Shown here: one piece after another, positions 27,364-35,654 of the stretch
Layout of the letters: each line of letters opens with the position of its first letter
How positions within the stretch are numbered: the stretch's first letter is position 1
DNA from: Caulobacter sp. RHG1
GTDB lineage: Bacteria; Pseudomonadota; Alphaproteobacteria; Caulobacterales; Caulobacteraceae
Assembly: GCF_013181195.1 (NCBI RefSeq)
Contig: NZ_SMZP01000002.1
Span: 682,001-746,000, forward strand
Length of the DNA: 64,000 nucleotides
Direction: 5' to 3'
Program-made: the position numbers and the translations under genes
The notes under the pieces: model-generated
What the model was told of the DNA's origin: nothing
Database searches by the model: none
What the model saw: the letters and a program-made list of their open reading frames with translations, nothing else

Positions 27364-27429
27364 CGCTCGGGTGTTTACGCCCTGCCCCGCTCGGCGCCAG
27401 CCTGAGATCGCAACAGGGAGTTTGCGACC

Positions 27430-27513
27430 ATGCTCTCCAGACTGAAGACCGGCCTCTGGCAGATGATCCGCGACGGCTTCACCGGCAGCGACGGCCGTTA
27501 CTGGCTGGCCTAG
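27430..27513 (+). CDS. 27-residue small protein, unknown
   Basis: ATG 27430 preceded by CAGGGAG about 9 bases upstream opens MLSRLKTGLWQMIRDGFTGS... ending in YWLA. The peptide is short, basic at the N-terminus with an amphipathic look. Its TAG stop forms a CTAG overlap with the converging amidohydrolase stop, an arrangement seen at three other convergent gene pairs in this window, which supports it as a real gene. A large hairpin lies upstream. Not recognised. Confidence 0.45.
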   Translation: MLSRLKTGLWQMIRDGFTGSDGRYWLA

Positions 27514-28499
27514 CGCTTACAGGATGTCCTCTCGGGCACGGTGGCGCTCATCACCTGGCCCCATTCGGTCGGGGTCAGGACAGGCCAGGCGAACTTGGTC
27601 GCGAAGTACGACTTGAGATCGCCGGAGAACGGCCAGTCCGAAGCGGCCAGGAAGTGGTCGGGCCCGATCCGGCGGATCAGGGCGGCCAGCTTGGCGCGAT
27701 CGTCAGGCGACGTCTTGTCGGTCATCACCTGGGCCAGGTCGAAGCGCAGGGTCGCGCCCAGTTTCGGATCGGCCTGCAAGGCGTCGGCGAAGGCGCCCAG
27801 GGCGTCCAGGGTCACCACATCGATGCCGCCCCATCCGGCCGCATGGGCCAGCACCACCGACTGCTGGCCGGCGGCCGGCAGCACGTCTTTCAGGAACACC
27901 CGCACGTCCTGCGCGCCATAATCGGCGGCGCGGGTGCGCATGTGGATCATGATCGTCCAGCCGTTGCCGGCCGCGGCCTTGAACACCGCCGCCAGCTTGG
28001 CGACCTGGACCGGATCGCGCAGATCGACCTCGGAATTGGTCAGGTGCAGCTTCAAGCCCGTCACCGCACAGTCGCCCTTCCAGCGGGCGATCTCGTCCAG
28101 GGCGTCGGGGGCCAGCGGATTGACGCCGATGAAGATCGACAGGCGATCGGGCCGCGCCCGCGCCAGGCCGACCGTGAAGTCGTTGGCGTCGCGGGTGATC
28201 TGGGCCGCGTCGGGCAGCGCAGGGACCATCATCGGGCTGCGAGCCAGATAGGCCGTCGACATCAGCCAGCCATGCTGGACGCCGGCCTTGTCCATCTGCG
28301 CCAGAAGGTCGTCGACGGTCAGCGGTTCGGTGAAGCGCGGGTCGCACGCGCCCTTGCGGCCCGGACTGTCGCAATAGGCCGGCAGCATCTTCAGGATCGC
28401 CGGCGAGTGGACATGCATGTGGTAGTCGGTGCGAACTTGCGCCTCGGCGCCGCCCACCAGCGTCGCGGCAGCCAGAGCGCCCAGCAACAGGGTCTTCAT
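27510..28499 (-). CDS. Secreted amidohydrolase (amidohydrolase 2 family)
   Basis: A 329-residue protein with a signal peptide (MKTLLLGALAAATLVGGAEA). The metal-binding opening DYHMHVHSP, a His in MIHMRT, a His in VLAHAAGWGG and the late Asp in LAASDWPF fit the TIM-barrel amidohydrolase 2 / Amidohydro_2 family. It would act in the periplasm on an unknown amide, lactone or carboxylate substrate. It lies downstream of the S9 peptidase gene but behind an intrinsic terminator (28522-28548), so it may have its own promoter or be read through. Confidence 0.85.
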   Translation of the reverse strand: MKTLLLGALAAATLVGGAEAQVRTDYHMHVHSPAILKMLPAYCDSPGRKGACDPRFTEPLTVDDLLAQMDKAGVQHGWLMSTAYLARSPMMVPALPDAAQITRDANDFTVGLARARPDRLSIFIGVNPLAPDALDEIARWKGDCAVTGLKLHLTNSEVDLRDPVQVAKLAAVFKAAAGNGWTIMIHMRTRAADYGAQDVRVFLKDVLPAAGQQSVVLAHAAGWGGIDVVTLDALGAFADALQADPKLGATLRFDLAQVMTDKTSPDDRAKLAALIRRIGPDHFLAASDWPFSGDLKSYFATKFAWPVLTPTEWGQVMSATVPERTSCKR

Positions 28500-28521
28500 C
28501 GGGGTCTCTTTCTCAGGAACG

Positions 28522-28548
28522 AAAAAGGGCGCGGAGTCCTCCGCGCCC
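28522..28548 (-). terminator. Intrinsic terminator after the S9 peptidase gene
   Basis: On the minus strand GGGCGCGGA pairs with TCCGCGCCC over 9 bases with a 4-base loop, followed by TTTTT. It lies 16 bases past the peptidase stop and separates it from the amidohydrolase gene. Confidence 0.85.
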
Positions 28549-28563
28549 TTCCCGGCTGCCGGC

Positions 28564-30510
28564 CTATTGGCCCAGCAGCGTCTTTCGCCAGAACATGATG
28601 CTGGTCCAGAAGTAGTAGTCCTCGTTCTCCTTCTTGCGGAAAACGTGGCCGTCGTTCTTGGCCAGCAGGTGCCAGGCCTCGCCGCCCTTGGCCCGGACGG
28701 CGCCGATCATCTGGTCGGCCTCCGAGGCCGGCACGCGCGGATCGGTGCCGCCTGTCGCCACCAGCAGCGGGATGGTGATCTTGTCGACGCTGGTCAGCGG
28801 CGAGATCTTCATCAGCTGGGCGCGCTGCTTGGCGTCGCGCTCGTCGCCATACTCCACCCGACGCAGGTCGCGGCGGTAGGACTGGGTGTTCTCCAGGAAG
28901 GTGACGAAGTTGGAGATCGCGACGTAGCAGTTGGCCCCCTTCAGGCGGGCGCTGTAGTGCGTGGCCGAGGCGTAGCACATGTAGCCGCCGTACGAGACGC
29001 CGTTGACCGCGAAGCGGCTGGCGTCCAGGGCCGGGTCCTTCTCCAGCGTGTCGAGGAAGGCGCCGATGTCCTTCACCGAGTCCTCACGCTTGAACGGGCC
29101 GTTGTCCAGGTTGACGAACCGCGAGCCAAAGCCCGAGGAGCCGCGCACGTTCGGGAAGAACAGCGCCACGCCAAGCTCGTTGAGCAGGTAGTTGTTCGGG
29201 CCCAGGAAGTCGGGACGGGTCTGGCCTTCCGGACCGCCGTGGATGTCGACGATCAGCGGGCGCTTGCCGGGGAACTTGGCCGGGTCGGGCTGATAGAGGA
29301 AGCCCGAGACCTTCTCGCCGTCGAAGCTGGCCACTTCGACCAGCTTGGGCTCGACGTTCTTCGTCGGGTCCAGGCCGCCAGTTTCGCTATGCGTCCACTG
29401 GGTGACGGCCAGGGTCTTGGGATCGATCGAGAAGGCGTCGCCCGGCACCTTGGCGCTGGACATCGACAGGCCGATCTGGCCCCAGGGCGAGACCTCGATG
29501 GCCGCACCGAGCGCGTAGGGAATGACCCCGTTCGGCAAGCCGTCCACGGTGCGCACGGCGCCGGTGGCGACGTCCATCACTCGCACGCGCGACACGCCGG
29601 CCTCGTTGATCGCATAGACCACGAAGCTGCCGTCCGGGGCGATGGCGTAGTCGCTGACGTCCCAGCGCGGCTCCTTGGAGACCGGGGCGAAGCCGCCCTT
29701 GGCGTCCAGCTTGCCCAGGCGCAGGAAGTCCGAACCCTTGTTCGAGGTCAGCCACACCGCGCCGTCATGGCCGTACTTGGGGTCGACGTAAGAGGCCTTG
29801 GTCTTGGCGTCGGTCAGGGCCTTCATCTTGCCGGTGGCCAGGTCCAGTTCGTAGACCATGGCCTCGTTGATCGACATGCGGTTCAGGACCAGAGCCTTCG
29901 AACCGTCGGCCGAGAAGTCGGCGATGTTCCAGCCGCCGCCCTTCACCTCGGCCACCAGGCGGTCGCTCTTCGGGTCGGCCGGATCGACGACGTACAGGTC
30001 CATGTCGGCGCCGTTGCGGCGCGACGAGGCGTAGCCCACGAGCTTGCCGGTCGGCGCCCAGGCGCCGAACCAGTTGCGGCTCTTGCCGTCGGTCAGCAGG
30101 CGCGGACGGCCGGCTTCCAGGGCGTAGAGCTGATAGAATTCGTCGCCGCCCTTGTCCTTCTGGATCACCAGCGTGTCGCCCTTGGGCGACAGGGCGGCGC
30201 CCGGGACCGGCTCCTTCTCGAAGCTGATCTGGCGGCGGTCGCCTTCCGGCTTGGCCACGACGTGGATCTGGTCGGTGTCGCCGAAACGGGTCTTGACCAG
30301 CATCGAGCGGTCGGCGGCGTTCCAGCCCAGGAAGTTGGCGTGGCGCGATTGCTGGTAGGGCGCGAGGCCGGCGACCAGTTCCTGCGGGATGGCGGGGGCG
30401 CCGTCGACGACCATGGCGGCCGGGGGAGCGACAGTCTGGGCCGCCAGCGGGGTCGCGACGACGGCCGCGCTGGCCAGCAAGGCCAGCGTCAGAGGAAGGC
30501 GAAGGGTCAT
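28564..30510 (-). CDS. Secreted S9-family (prolyl oligopeptidase-like) peptidase
   Basis: A 648-residue exported serine peptidase. The signal peptide ends near VVATPLAAQ, a beta-propeller spans about 40-380, and an alpha/beta-hydrolase domain has nucleophile Ser in GVSYGGYM, Asp in GGTDPRVP and His in NDGHVF. ATG 30510 has AAGGTGAT about 7 bases upstream. It lies 78 bases downstream of the glycine-riboswitch-controlled TonB receptor, in the same direction, with no terminator seen between, so the two probably form one transcript. S9 enzymes cut short peptides, often after proline or at dipeptides, which suggests peptide use after import across the outer membrane. Confidence 0.93.
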   Translation of the reverse strand: MTLRLPLTLALLASAAVVATPLAAQTVAPPAAMVVDGAPAIPQELVAGLAPYQQSRHANFLGWNAADRSMLVKTRFGDTDQIHVVAKPEGDRRQISFEKEPVPGAALSPKGDTLVIQKDKGGDEFYQLYALEAGRPRLLTDGKSRNWFGAWAPTGKLVGYASSRRNGADMDLYVVDPADPKSDRLVAEVKGGGWNIADFSADGSKALVLNRMSINEAMVYELDLATGKMKALTDAKTKASYVDPKYGHDGAVWLTSNKGSDFLRLGKLDAKGGFAPVSKEPRWDVSDYAIAPDGSFVVYAINEAGVSRVRVMDVATGAVRTVDGLPNGVIPYALGAAIEVSPWGQIGLSMSSAKVPGDAFSIDPKTLAVTQWTHSETGGLDPTKNVEPKLVEVASFDGEKVSGFLYQPDPAKFPGKRPLIVDIHGGPEGQTRPDFLGPNNYLLNELGVALFFPNVRGSSGFGSRFVNLDNGPFKREDSVKDIGAFLDTLEKDPALDASRFAVNGVSYGGYMCYASATHYSARLKGANCYVAISNFVTFLENTQSYRRDLRRVEYGDERDAKQRAQLMKISPLTSVDKITIPLLVATGGTDPRVPASEADQMIGAVRAKGGEAWHLLAKNDGHVFRKKENEDYYFWTSIMFWRKTLLGQ

Positions 30511-30588
30511 TTGGGGATCACCTTGGAATAGGAAAAGCGCGCCACCGGGCTGGGGGGCCACCGGCGGCGCGCTGGGTGTCGGGCGGGC

Positions 30589-33288
30589 TTAGAAACGCAT
30601 CCGCGCGCCGACGGTCACATAGCGACCGATCACGTCGTAGTAGGGGGAGTACAGCGAGCTGACCGGAGGCTTCTTGTCGAACAGGTTGGTCGCGTTAGCG
30701 TACAGTTCGACTTCCTTGCCGGCGATCTCGGGCAGGCGCGCCTGAACGCCCAGGTCCACATAGGTGTAGGCCTTGATGTGGTTGTTCACGAGATCGACGG
30801 TGTTGTTGTAGTTGCCCGCCGAGATGTAGCGAGCGCGGACGTTGGCGCTGAAGACGTCGCCGGCCCAGTCGAGCGAGGCGTTCGCACGGGTCTTGGGCGT
30901 GCCCAGGCCGAACGAGTAGCCCTGCGACTTGACGTACTCGATCTGGCTGACGCCGTCGTTGGTCGTCAGGCTGTTGATCCAGGTGCCCAGCAGGCGCGCG
31001 CGGACGCGGCCCGGTGCGCCCGGGATCAGGCGGTCGAACGCGGTCGAGTACGAGATCTCGGCGTCGAAGCCGTCGGTCTTGTAATTGGCCAGGTTGACGT
31101 AGGTCGAGACGATCCGGGTGATCGTGCCGCTGGCGTCACGGGTGACGCGCGAGCACAGGTCCTGGTTGCCGTTGGCGCAACGGGTGACGATGTCCTGAGC
31201 CGCGATCGTGGTGATCACGTTGTCGATGTTGATGTTGAAGTAGTCGAGCGACATGCTCAGGCCCGAGATCGACGGCGGCGAATAGACGAAGCCGGTCGTG
31301 AAGGTCTTGGCCGTCTCGGGGTTCAGGTTCGGGTTGCCGCCGCCGTTCGTCAGCACGTAGACGCTGGAGTTGTTCGTCGGGTCGGTCAGGGTGTTGTAAC
31401 CCGTCGTCGTCGTCGTGAAGAGCTCGGTCAGGTTGGCCGAACGGATGTCACGCGACTGGGTGATGCGACCGCGGAAGCCCGGGAAGAACTCGTTGGTGGC
31501 GCCCAGCTTCCACGACCAGATCGAACCGGTGGTGTTGTAGTCCGAGACCCGCACCGCGGCGTTGACTTCCAGCTTGTTGAAGACGGGGATGTCGCGCACC
31601 ACCGGCACCAGCACTTCGGCGAAGGCTTCCTTGACCGAGAAGCTGCCGGCCATGGCCGAGAAGCTGAACGAGCTGAAGGCCTTGGCCGCGTCCAGCGCGC
31701 CGACGCTGCGGTCGACGGACTCCTTGCGAGCCTCGGCGCCGACGGCGATCGAGACCGGGCCGGCCGGCAGCGAGAAGGGCTCGCCGCGCAGGCTGAAACC
31801 GCCGACGTCCAGCTTGGTGGTCTCACGCATCGACGGCGTGCCGGTGACATAGTTCAGCGCCGCCTGCGAGGGCGAGCCCTGGCCGAACAGGTTGATCGGC
31901 ACGCAGTTGGTCGAGGCGTTGGTCAGGGCGACACGGCAGATGGCCTGGCCGGTCGTCGGGCTGATCACCGAGTCCACGGCGTTGGCGTAGTTCTGGGTCA
32001 GGAAGAACCCAGGCGTGTCGATGTTGTTCTCTTGCTCGCCGTGGCTGTAGTAGGCGCTCCAGCGCCAGCCGCCGTCGAGCTCGCCGTCCAGGGCGATCGT
32101 GCCCTGGGTCGCCACGCGCTCGAAGTCGATCGTCGGATAGGCCTCGGTGTTGAAGCGGCCCATGGTGAAGGTCGTCTGGCCGGCGGCGGCCATCGCCGTC
32201 TTCACGGCGGTCGGCAGGAAGGCGTTGTCCGACTTGATCGTCAGGTTGCCGCGGTTGTGGTCGCCAAACCAGATGTAGTTGTTCCACATCCGCGAGCGGC
32301 GCAGCTCGGCCGTCAGCTTGACTTTGTCGGTCAGGTCATAGGTGGCGCTGGCCATGGTGGCGTAGCGCTTCTGCGGCGTGACCAGCGGCGACAGGTCGTC
32401 GTTCGAGGGGCCTTCGCCGCCGATCGAGTTGGTGCCCTGTACCGTGCCGTAGTTGAAGTCGCGCAGGCTGCCGTCGGAATTGAAGGTCTTGCCGCGCAGC
32501 ACGCCCGACATGATCAGGCCGCCAGGAGCCGCGTTCGCAAAGCCGACGTTCGGGGCCAGGATGAAACGACCCGCGCCGTTCGAGATGGTGGCCCAGCGGC
32601 CGATGTTCGGACGGCTGTTCTTGGGGATGACGCCGTCGTTGTCGAGATATTCGCCACCGATGACGAAGTGCCCGCGACCATTGGCGAAGGTCGTGCCCGC
32701 CGCGCCTTCGACGCGGATCTGCTTGGCGTCGTTGAACGACGACTCACCGCCTTCGATGCCGAACTTGAAGCCGTTGAAGTTGCGGTCGATCGACAGGTTG
32801 ACGACGCCGGCCACGGCGCCCGAGCCCCAGGCGGCCGAGGCGCCGCCGGTCACGACGTCCACGCCCTTCAGCAGCACGCTGGGGATCATGTTCAGGTCGT
32901 TCTCGCCCGAGAAGCGACGACCATCCAGCAGAACCAGGGTGCGGTTGACGCCCAGGCCACGCAGGTCGACCGGAGCGACGCCCGCGCCGGTGTTGGTGCC
33001 GGTGGTCTGCGGCGAGGTGGTGGCGCGGAACTGCGGCAGGTCGTTCAGGGCCGCGGCCACGTTCGGACGAGCGCCGACGGACAGGTCCTCGGCGGTGACG
33101 CGCACGGTCGGGGTCGGGGCCTGGAAACCGGCGCGATCGATGCGCGAGCCGGTGACGACGATCTCGGCGACGCTGGAGTCTTCGGCGGTCGCGGTCTGCG
33201 CGAAGGCGGCGGTGTGCAGCATCATGGCGGCGGGCGCGATGGCGCAGCCCAGCAGCAGGCTACGGCGAGTTTGGCGAGAAATGGTCAA
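30589..33288 (-). CDS. TonB-dependent receptor (large, glycine-riboswitch-controlled)
   Basis: An outer-membrane receptor of about 899 residues. The signal peptide ends TAAFAQ; the plug begins EIVVTGSRIDRAG with PVDLRGLGVNRTLVLLDGRR and VDVVTGGASAAWGSGAVAGVVN; a long barrel ends VTVGARMRF. This is the SusC-like/Oar-like subgroup abundant in Caulobacter and Sphingomonads, used for peptides, oligosaccharides and other nutrients. The start is uncertain: a TTG at 33288 has AGGGG 7 bases upstream and a clean signal peptide; a TTG at 33318 is also open. A tandem glycine riboswitch lies 117 bases upstream. The S9 peptidase gene follows. The ligand is inferred to be peptide- or glycine-related. Confidence 0.92.
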   Translation of the reverse strand: MTISRQTRRSLLLGCAIAPAAMMLHTAAFAQTATAEDSSVAEIVVTGSRIDRAGFQAPTPTVRVTAEDLSVGARPNVAAALNDLPQFRATTSPQTTGTNTGAGVAPVDLRGLGVNRTLVLLDGRRFSGENDLNMIPSVLLKGVDVVTGGASAAWGSGAVAGVVNLSIDRNFNGFKFGIEGGESSFNDAKQIRVEGAAGTTFANGRGHFVIGGEYLDNDGVIPKNSRPNIGRWATISNGAGRFILAPNVGFANAAPGGLIMSGVLRGKTFNSDGSLRDFNYGTVQGTNSIGGEGPSNDDLSPLVTPQKRYATMASATYDLTDKVKLTAELRRSRMWNNYIWFGDHNRGNLTIKSDNAFLPTAVKTAMAAAGQTTFTMGRFNTEAYPTIDFERVATQGTIALDGELDGGWRWSAYYSHGEQENNIDTPGFFLTQNYANAVDSVISPTTGQAICRVALTNASTNCVPINLFGQGSPSQAALNYVTGTPSMRETTKLDVGGFSLRGEPFSLPAGPVSIAVGAEARKESVDRSVGALDAAKAFSSFSFSAMAGSFSVKEAFAEVLVPVVRDIPVFNKLEVNAAVRVSDYNTTGSIWSWKLGATNEFFPGFRGRITQSRDIRSANLTELFTTTTTGYNTLTDPTNNSSVYVLTNGGGNPNLNPETAKTFTTGFVYSPPSISGLSMSLDYFNINIDNVITTIAAQDIVTRCANGNQDLCSRVTRDASGTITRIVSTYVNLANYKTDGFDAEISYSTAFDRLIPGAPGRVRARLLGTWINSLTTNDGVSQIEYVKSQGYSFGLGTPKTRANASLDWAGDVFSANVRARYISAGNYNNTVDLVNNHIKAYTYVDLGVQARLPEIAGKEVELYANATNLFDKKPPVSSLYSPYYDVIGRYVTVGARMRF

Positions 33289-33404
33289 ACGAGATCCCCT
33301 CGGTGTTGCAGTCGACAATCGCCCTTCCCCGCCGCCGCGTGATGCGGTCGGCCGGTCGCGGACCGGGGCTCCTCCCCCGATGCGCCAGGCGCTTCCTCTG
33401 CCCC

Positions 33405-33591
33405 CGCTGTCCTTGGGCCTGAGAGATTCAGGCGCCGCTCACGCCCTTGCTCCTTCGGCGAGGTCGCCCCTCTTAGAGGGCGATCCTACTTTCCAGCGTC
33501 CTCATGCTCTGCGGTCCGTTTGCCTGAGCGTTTCCGGGGCGGTTGCGCCTTCGGCGTCGGGCCGAAACCCGATCTCTTCCGCGAGAGCCAT
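33405..33591 (-). promoter_or_regulatory. Tandem glycine riboswitch (two aptamers)
   Basis: On the minus strand two glycine aptamers follow one another. Aptamer 1 (33591-33504): P1 GCTCT/AGAGC, CGGAAGAGA, the signature CGCCGAAGGCGCAA and ACGCTCAGGCAAACGGAC. Aptamer 2 (33498-33405): P1 CGCTG/CAGCG, TCGCCGAAGGAGCAAG and ATCTCTCAGGCCCAAGGACAG. Spacing between them is five bases. These match the conserved CGCCGAAGGGGCAA and CUCUCAGGCAAAAGGACAG cores of the glycine riboswitch. The downstream gene is a TonB-dependent receptor rather than gcvT. The region to the start codon (33289-33404) has GC hairpins (CCGGTC-CGC-GACCGG) but no T-run, so control may be translational or Rho-linked. Confidence 0.95.
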
Positions 33592-33737
33592 GACACCAAG
33601 CGCCGTGGTTCCGCTTTCGTCAAAACCCGCCAAACCGACAAAAACGGCCCCGAAACGCCGCTCCGAAGAGAAATCCTCCCAAGCTCGCGCCCTTCGCCGT
33701 CGGACTGTTCGCCGTTCTCCCATCGCACGACGGGGGC

Positions 33738-33755
33738 GTGACAGGTCCGTGACAG
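33738..33755 (-). promoter_or_regulatory. PHO-box-like repeat CTGTCAC-GGAC-CTGTCAC
   Basis: On the minus strand, two identical 7-mers CTGTCAC are separated by 4 bases, the 11-base period and orientation of a PhoB box (CTGTCAT-N4-CTGTCAT). It lies about 147 bases upstream of the glycine riboswitch and points toward the TonB receptor. No clear -10 box was identified. Confidence 0.5.
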
Positions 33756-33815
33756 CTTCACCAAGGTTCAGAAACCGGCGCTATAATGGGTAGTGTTCGG
33801 AAAACGAACCCACAA

Positions 33816-33853
33816 TGATCAATTATTGATCAAATCCAGATCAATAATTGAGC
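33816..33853. repeat. Two 7-1-7 palindromes with 22-base spacing
   Basis: TGATCAATTATTGATCA (33816-33832, perfect 8-1-8) and GATCAATAATTGAGC (33839-33853, one mismatch) are both palindromic, and together form a 13-base inverted repeat around AAATCCA. Centre-to-centre distance is 22 bases, two helical turns. The site is strongly AT-rich in a GC-rich genome and abuts the stop of the solute-binding-protein gene. A double operator is most likely; an unusual terminator is the alternative. Confidence 0.6.
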
Positions 33854-33855
33854 AA

Positions 33856-34932
33856 TCAGCGTTCTTCGCCGGCTTTCGCAGCCCGCCAGCGGCTTAGCAA
33901 GGCCTCCCGCCGGCCCTGATCGAAGTTGGCCAACAACGCCGGCCCGACTCGGATCGGCCGCCCCCCTGCCGCCGCCGGCGCGCCCAGTCCGGCGCGGACC
34001 GGGGTCAGTCGCGCCTCCAGCAGGCGTCGCTGCCCGGCTTCCGACATCAGATAGTCCAGGAAGACCCTGGCCGCATGCGGATGCGGCGCCGCCTTGGCGA
34101 TGAACGCCACCCGCGAGATCGACAGGTGATAGTCCTCGGGCACGATGTAGCCGATCTCGGCCTCGGTGCTGAGGTTGCGCCTGTACCAGTCGGCATAGGA
34201 CCCGTTCATGTCGAAGGCCAGCAGGTGCTCGCCCGAGGCCACGCGATCCAGCATCGGCCGGCCAGGCACATAGGTCGCGCCGCCCACGTCCCGGATGGCG
34301 TCATACAGCGCCCAAGCGTCGGGATACACCTGGGTGTTGCTGGACAGATAGAGGAAGCCGACGGCGCTGCGCTCGGGGTCATACAGTCCCACCTTGCCCC
34401 GCCAGCGCCCGGGATCGGCCTTCAGCGCCGCCAGAAGCGCCGCGTGGCTGCGGGGCGCGTCCGGCAGCAGACGCTTGTTGTAGACGAAGACGATCGGCTC
34501 GTTGGTCATGCCGTAGCCCTGGTCGCGCCATCGCGCCCAGGCCGGCAGGTTGACGGCCTCGGGGCTGCGATAGGTCTGGGCGTAGCCGTCGTTGATCAGC
34601 TTGACCTGGGTGTCCATGGCCGAGGTCCAGACGACGTCGGCGACCGGCTGGCCGCTCTTGGCCTCCTGGATCACCTTCGCCTGCATGTCGCGCGAGGTCA
34701 GCACGACGAAGCGCAGCGTCACCTTCGGAAAGCGGCGCTCGAAATCCGCGACCACCTGCTCGTGGACGTCGTTGTTGATGTAGACGACGACCTCGCCTTC
34801 GCGCCCGGCCGCGCGGACGTCGGCGGCCCGCGTCGCCTGCCCCGGCGCGCCGGGACCACAGCCCGCCAGCATGGCTGCGCCGACCGCCCCGAGGCCGGCC
34901 AGGACGGCCCGTCTCTTGACCGCGACTGTCAA
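33856..34932 (-). CDS. Extracellular solute-binding lipoprotein (iron/thiamine-type SBP)
   Basis: A 358-residue periplasmic binding protein of the Fe(3+)/polyamine/thiamine type (SBP_bac clusters). It has a twin-Arg KRR followed by a hydrophobic stretch and lipobox LAGC (Cys25), so it is probably a lipoprotein. The mature part begins EGEVVVYINNDVHEQVVADFERRFP, typical of this family. The start is a TTG at 34932 with no good ribosome site nearby, so it may be misplaced by a few codons. It is divergent, 53 bases away, from a TctDE-like two-component pair and has no permease or ATPase gene beside it, suggesting a sensing partner role. Confidence 0.85.
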   Translation of the reverse strand: MTVAVKRRAVLAGLGAVGAAMLAGCGPGAPGQATRAADVRAAGREGEVVVYINNDVHEQVVADFERRFPKVTLRFVVLTSRDMQAKVIQEAKSGQPVADVVWTSAMDTQVKLINDGYAQTYRSPEAVNLPAWARWRDQGYGMTNEPIVFVYNKRLLPDAPRSHAALLAALKADPGRWRGKVGLYDPERSAVGFLYLSSNTQVYPDAWALYDAIRDVGGATYVPGRPMLDRVASGEHLLAFDMNGSYADWYRRNLSTEAEIGYIVPEDYHLSISRVAFIAKAAPHPHAARVFLDYLMSEAGQRRLLEARLTPVRAGLGAPAAAGGRPIRVGPALLANFDQGRREALLSRWRAAKAGEER

Positions 34933-34985
34933 TCGGCGTCGGATGGCCGCTTCTCCTGCTTTGCGCTTCGGTCCCTACATCCCCG

Positions 34986-35654
34986 ATGAAGATACTCGTT
35001 GTCGAGGATGATCCGCCGTTGCGCCGCTCGCTGCAGGCCACGCTGGAAAGCGAGGGACATCAGCCGATCTGCGCCGAGACCGGCGAGGAAGCGCTCGCCC
35101 TGGCTCTCGCCGCCGGGGCCGATTTCGACGCCGTCGTGCTGGACATCGGCCTGCCCGACATCGACGGCTTCGAGATCCTGGGCCGCCTGCGCCGCGCCGG
35201 CTTGCTGACCCCGATCGTCATGCTGACCGCCCGCGACGCCGTGCGCGATCGCATCGCCGGCCTCGACATGGGGGCCGACGACTATGTTCTGAAACCCTTC
35301 GATCCGTTCGAGCTGGTCGCCCGCGTGCGCGCCGTGGCCCGCCGCCAGAGCGGTTATGCCTCGCCCACCGCCCATGTCGGCTCCCTGACCTGCGACTGGG
35401 AGGTCGGCGCGGCCTGGGTCGGCGACCGGCGCCTGGATCTGCGTCCGCGTGAGTGGGCAGTGCTGAAGGCCCTGGCCAGCCGTCCGGGCCGGGTCATCGA
35501 ACGCGCCCGACTGGCCGCCGAGGTGTTTCCCGACGAGGAAGACCCCTCCCCCAACGCCCTGGACATCCATGTCGGCCGCCTGCGCCGCAAGCTGGCCCCG
35601 GATGGTCCGAACCTCAGCACGCTGCGCGGCGTCGGCTACCGGCTGGATCCGTGA
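34986..35654 (+). CDS. OmpR-family response regulator (TctD-like)
   Basis: A 222-residue regulator. The receiver has Glu7/Asp8/Asp9, phospho-acceptor Asp53 (VVLDIGLPDIDGFE) and Lys in LKPFDP; the winged-helix domain ends TLRGVGYRLDP. It is coupled to the downstream kinase by a GTGA overlap. Together with the kinase and the divergent binding protein it has the layout of TctDE/BctDE-type systems, which govern carboxylate uptake. The target is probably the divergent binding-protein gene and distant transporters. Confidence 0.92.
   Translation: MKILVVEDDPPLRRSLQATLESEGHQPICAETGEEALALALAAGADFDAVVLDIGLPDIDGFEILGRLRRAGLLTPIVMLTARDAVRDRIAGLDMGADDYVLKPFDPFELVARVRAVARRQSGYASPTAHVGSLTCDWEVGAAWVGDRRLDLRPREWAVLKALASRPGRVIERARLAAEVFPDEEDPSPNALDIHVGRLRRKLAPDGPNLSTLRGVGYRLDP

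Noticed and set aside
30778..33342. An 854-codon plus-strand frame antisense to the TonB receptor
   Set aside because: Composition is typical of a reverse-complement shadow (runs of Arg, Gly, Val, Asp); the receptor on the minus strand has clear plug and barrel motifs.
33783..33787. A plus-strand TATAAT at 33782-33787 as a promoter
   Set aside because: No matching -35 element at normal spacing and no plus-strand gene follows; a transcript would be antisense to the binding-protein gene.
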